Source: Bacteroidia bacterium | GTDB taxonomy: Bacteria > Bacteroidota > Bacteroidia > Flavobacteriales > Flavobacteriaceae | Reading direction: 5' to 3' | DNA: 33,749 nt | Assembly (NCBI GenBank): GCA_030429455.1 | Contig: JAUIFC010000023.1 | Span: forward strand, 1-33,749 | Shown here: positions 33,491-33,749 of the stretch, in pieces | Layout: each line of letters begins with the position of its first letter | Numbering within the stretch: the stretch's first letter is position 1 | The notes under the pieces: generated by a model | The model's database searches: none | What the model was told of the DNA's origin: nothing | Seen by the model: only the letters and a program-made list of their open reading frames with translations | Program-made: the position numbers and the translations under genes

Positions 33491-33546
33491 AGTGAGTAGT
33501 TGTTAGTGAGCAGTCGTTAGTATGTAGTCTTTAGTAAGTAAAAAGT
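33491..33546. repeat. 14-bp imperfect tandem repeat, four units
   Basis: AGTGAGTAGTTGTT, AGTGAGCAGTCGTT, AGTATGTAGTCTTT and AGTAAGTAAAAAGT occur in a row, starting 3 bases after the amidohydrolase stop. The first two units are the best conserved. Confidence 0.7.
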
Positions 33547-33662
33547 AAAAATATGAATTCTAAAGTATAGATAATAAACTTCTAATATCTAAATCTAAAG
33601 TCTAAATAATAAAACCCTTAAACAAAAAAACATATAAACTTAAAAAATAAAATAGTAAAAAA

Positions 33663-33749
33663 ATGGAAACAACAGTAAAAACAACTTGGAACATAGACAG
33701 CACACATTCAGAAGTAGGCTTTAAAGTCAAGCATATGATGATCAGTACA
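33663..33749 (+). CDS. YceI-family protein, 3' end cut by the window
   Basis: The ATG at 33663 opens a frame of 29 codons that runs off the window: METTVKTTWNIDSTHSEVGF, then KVKHMMIST. The WxIDxxHSxVxFxVKHMMIS pattern is the start of the YceI lipocalin-like family, which binds isoprenoid or other lipophilic molecules. There is no signal peptide here, whereas E. coli YceI is periplasmic. It is about 175 bases after the amidohydrolase gene and may have its own promoter. Confidence 0.85.
   Translation, partial: METTVKTTWNIDSTHSEVGFKVKHMMIST

Overview
The window is about 34 kb of AT-rich DNA from a member of the Bacteroidota, most likely a marine or aquatic Flavobacteriaceae. The signs are three proteins with C-terminal type IX secretion (T9SS type A) sorting domains, SPII lipoproteins with short signal peptides, OprP-like porins, and two copies of the Bacteroidota promoter TTTG-N19-TATTTTTG. 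Most starts lack a Shine-Dalgarno sequence. No tRNA, rRNA or CRISPR array is visible.

Region 1 (1-10432, plus strand). The 3' end of a T9SS-secreted lamin-tail-domain protein closes with a strong terminator. A tightly packed seven-gene set follows, with gaps from a 1-base overlap to 24 bases. It encodes a lamin-tail lipoprotein, a DcuC-type C4-dicarboxylate transporter, isoaspartyl dipeptidase (IadA), an OprP-like porin, an M14 zinc carboxypeptidase, a second porin, and a T9SS-secreted PHB-depolymerase-like esterase. Together they look like a route from the outer membrane to the cytoplasm for (iso)aspartyl peptides or a related polymer. The substrate is an inference.

Region 2 (10433-14138). 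This is accessory DNA: a solo transposon-end fragment, a PIN toxin-antitoxin pair with its own promoter, a MORN-like lipoprotein and an unknown secreted protein. Two gene units here are each opened by the same 38-bp repeat and closed by the same roughly 180-bp structured repeat. A hairpin-rich, attC-like spacer lies inside the second unit.

Region 3 (14139-17677, minus strand). A stress block: Hsp20, an HtrA/Deg protease, Dps and a patatin-like lipase.

Region 4 (17678-19796). A promoter driving a possible 33-residue ORF, a 63-residue small protein, a GNAT acetyltransferase, and the N-terminal stub of a sodium:solute symporter. The stub is interrupted by a 279-bp MITE with 15-bp terminal inverted repeats and a 6-bp target duplication.

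Region 5 (19797-23380, minus strand). A glycine-zipper lipoprotein, an acyltransferase-3 membrane protein and a 14-repeat BspA-like T9SS surface protein.

Region 6 (23734-27464, plus strand). XRE regulator, Nudix hydrolase, and a PLD-nuclease/SF2 helicase/DUF3427-type protein, in the style of a defence operon. The helicase is frameshifted exactly at its Walker B motif, and the regulator also appears truncated.

Region 7 (27547-33749). A three-PAS sigma-54 activator points away from a plus-strand set: a pirin with an N-terminal leader, an exported YcaC-like cysteine hydrolase, a Tat-exported amidohydrolase, and the start of a YceI-family protein cut by the window edge.
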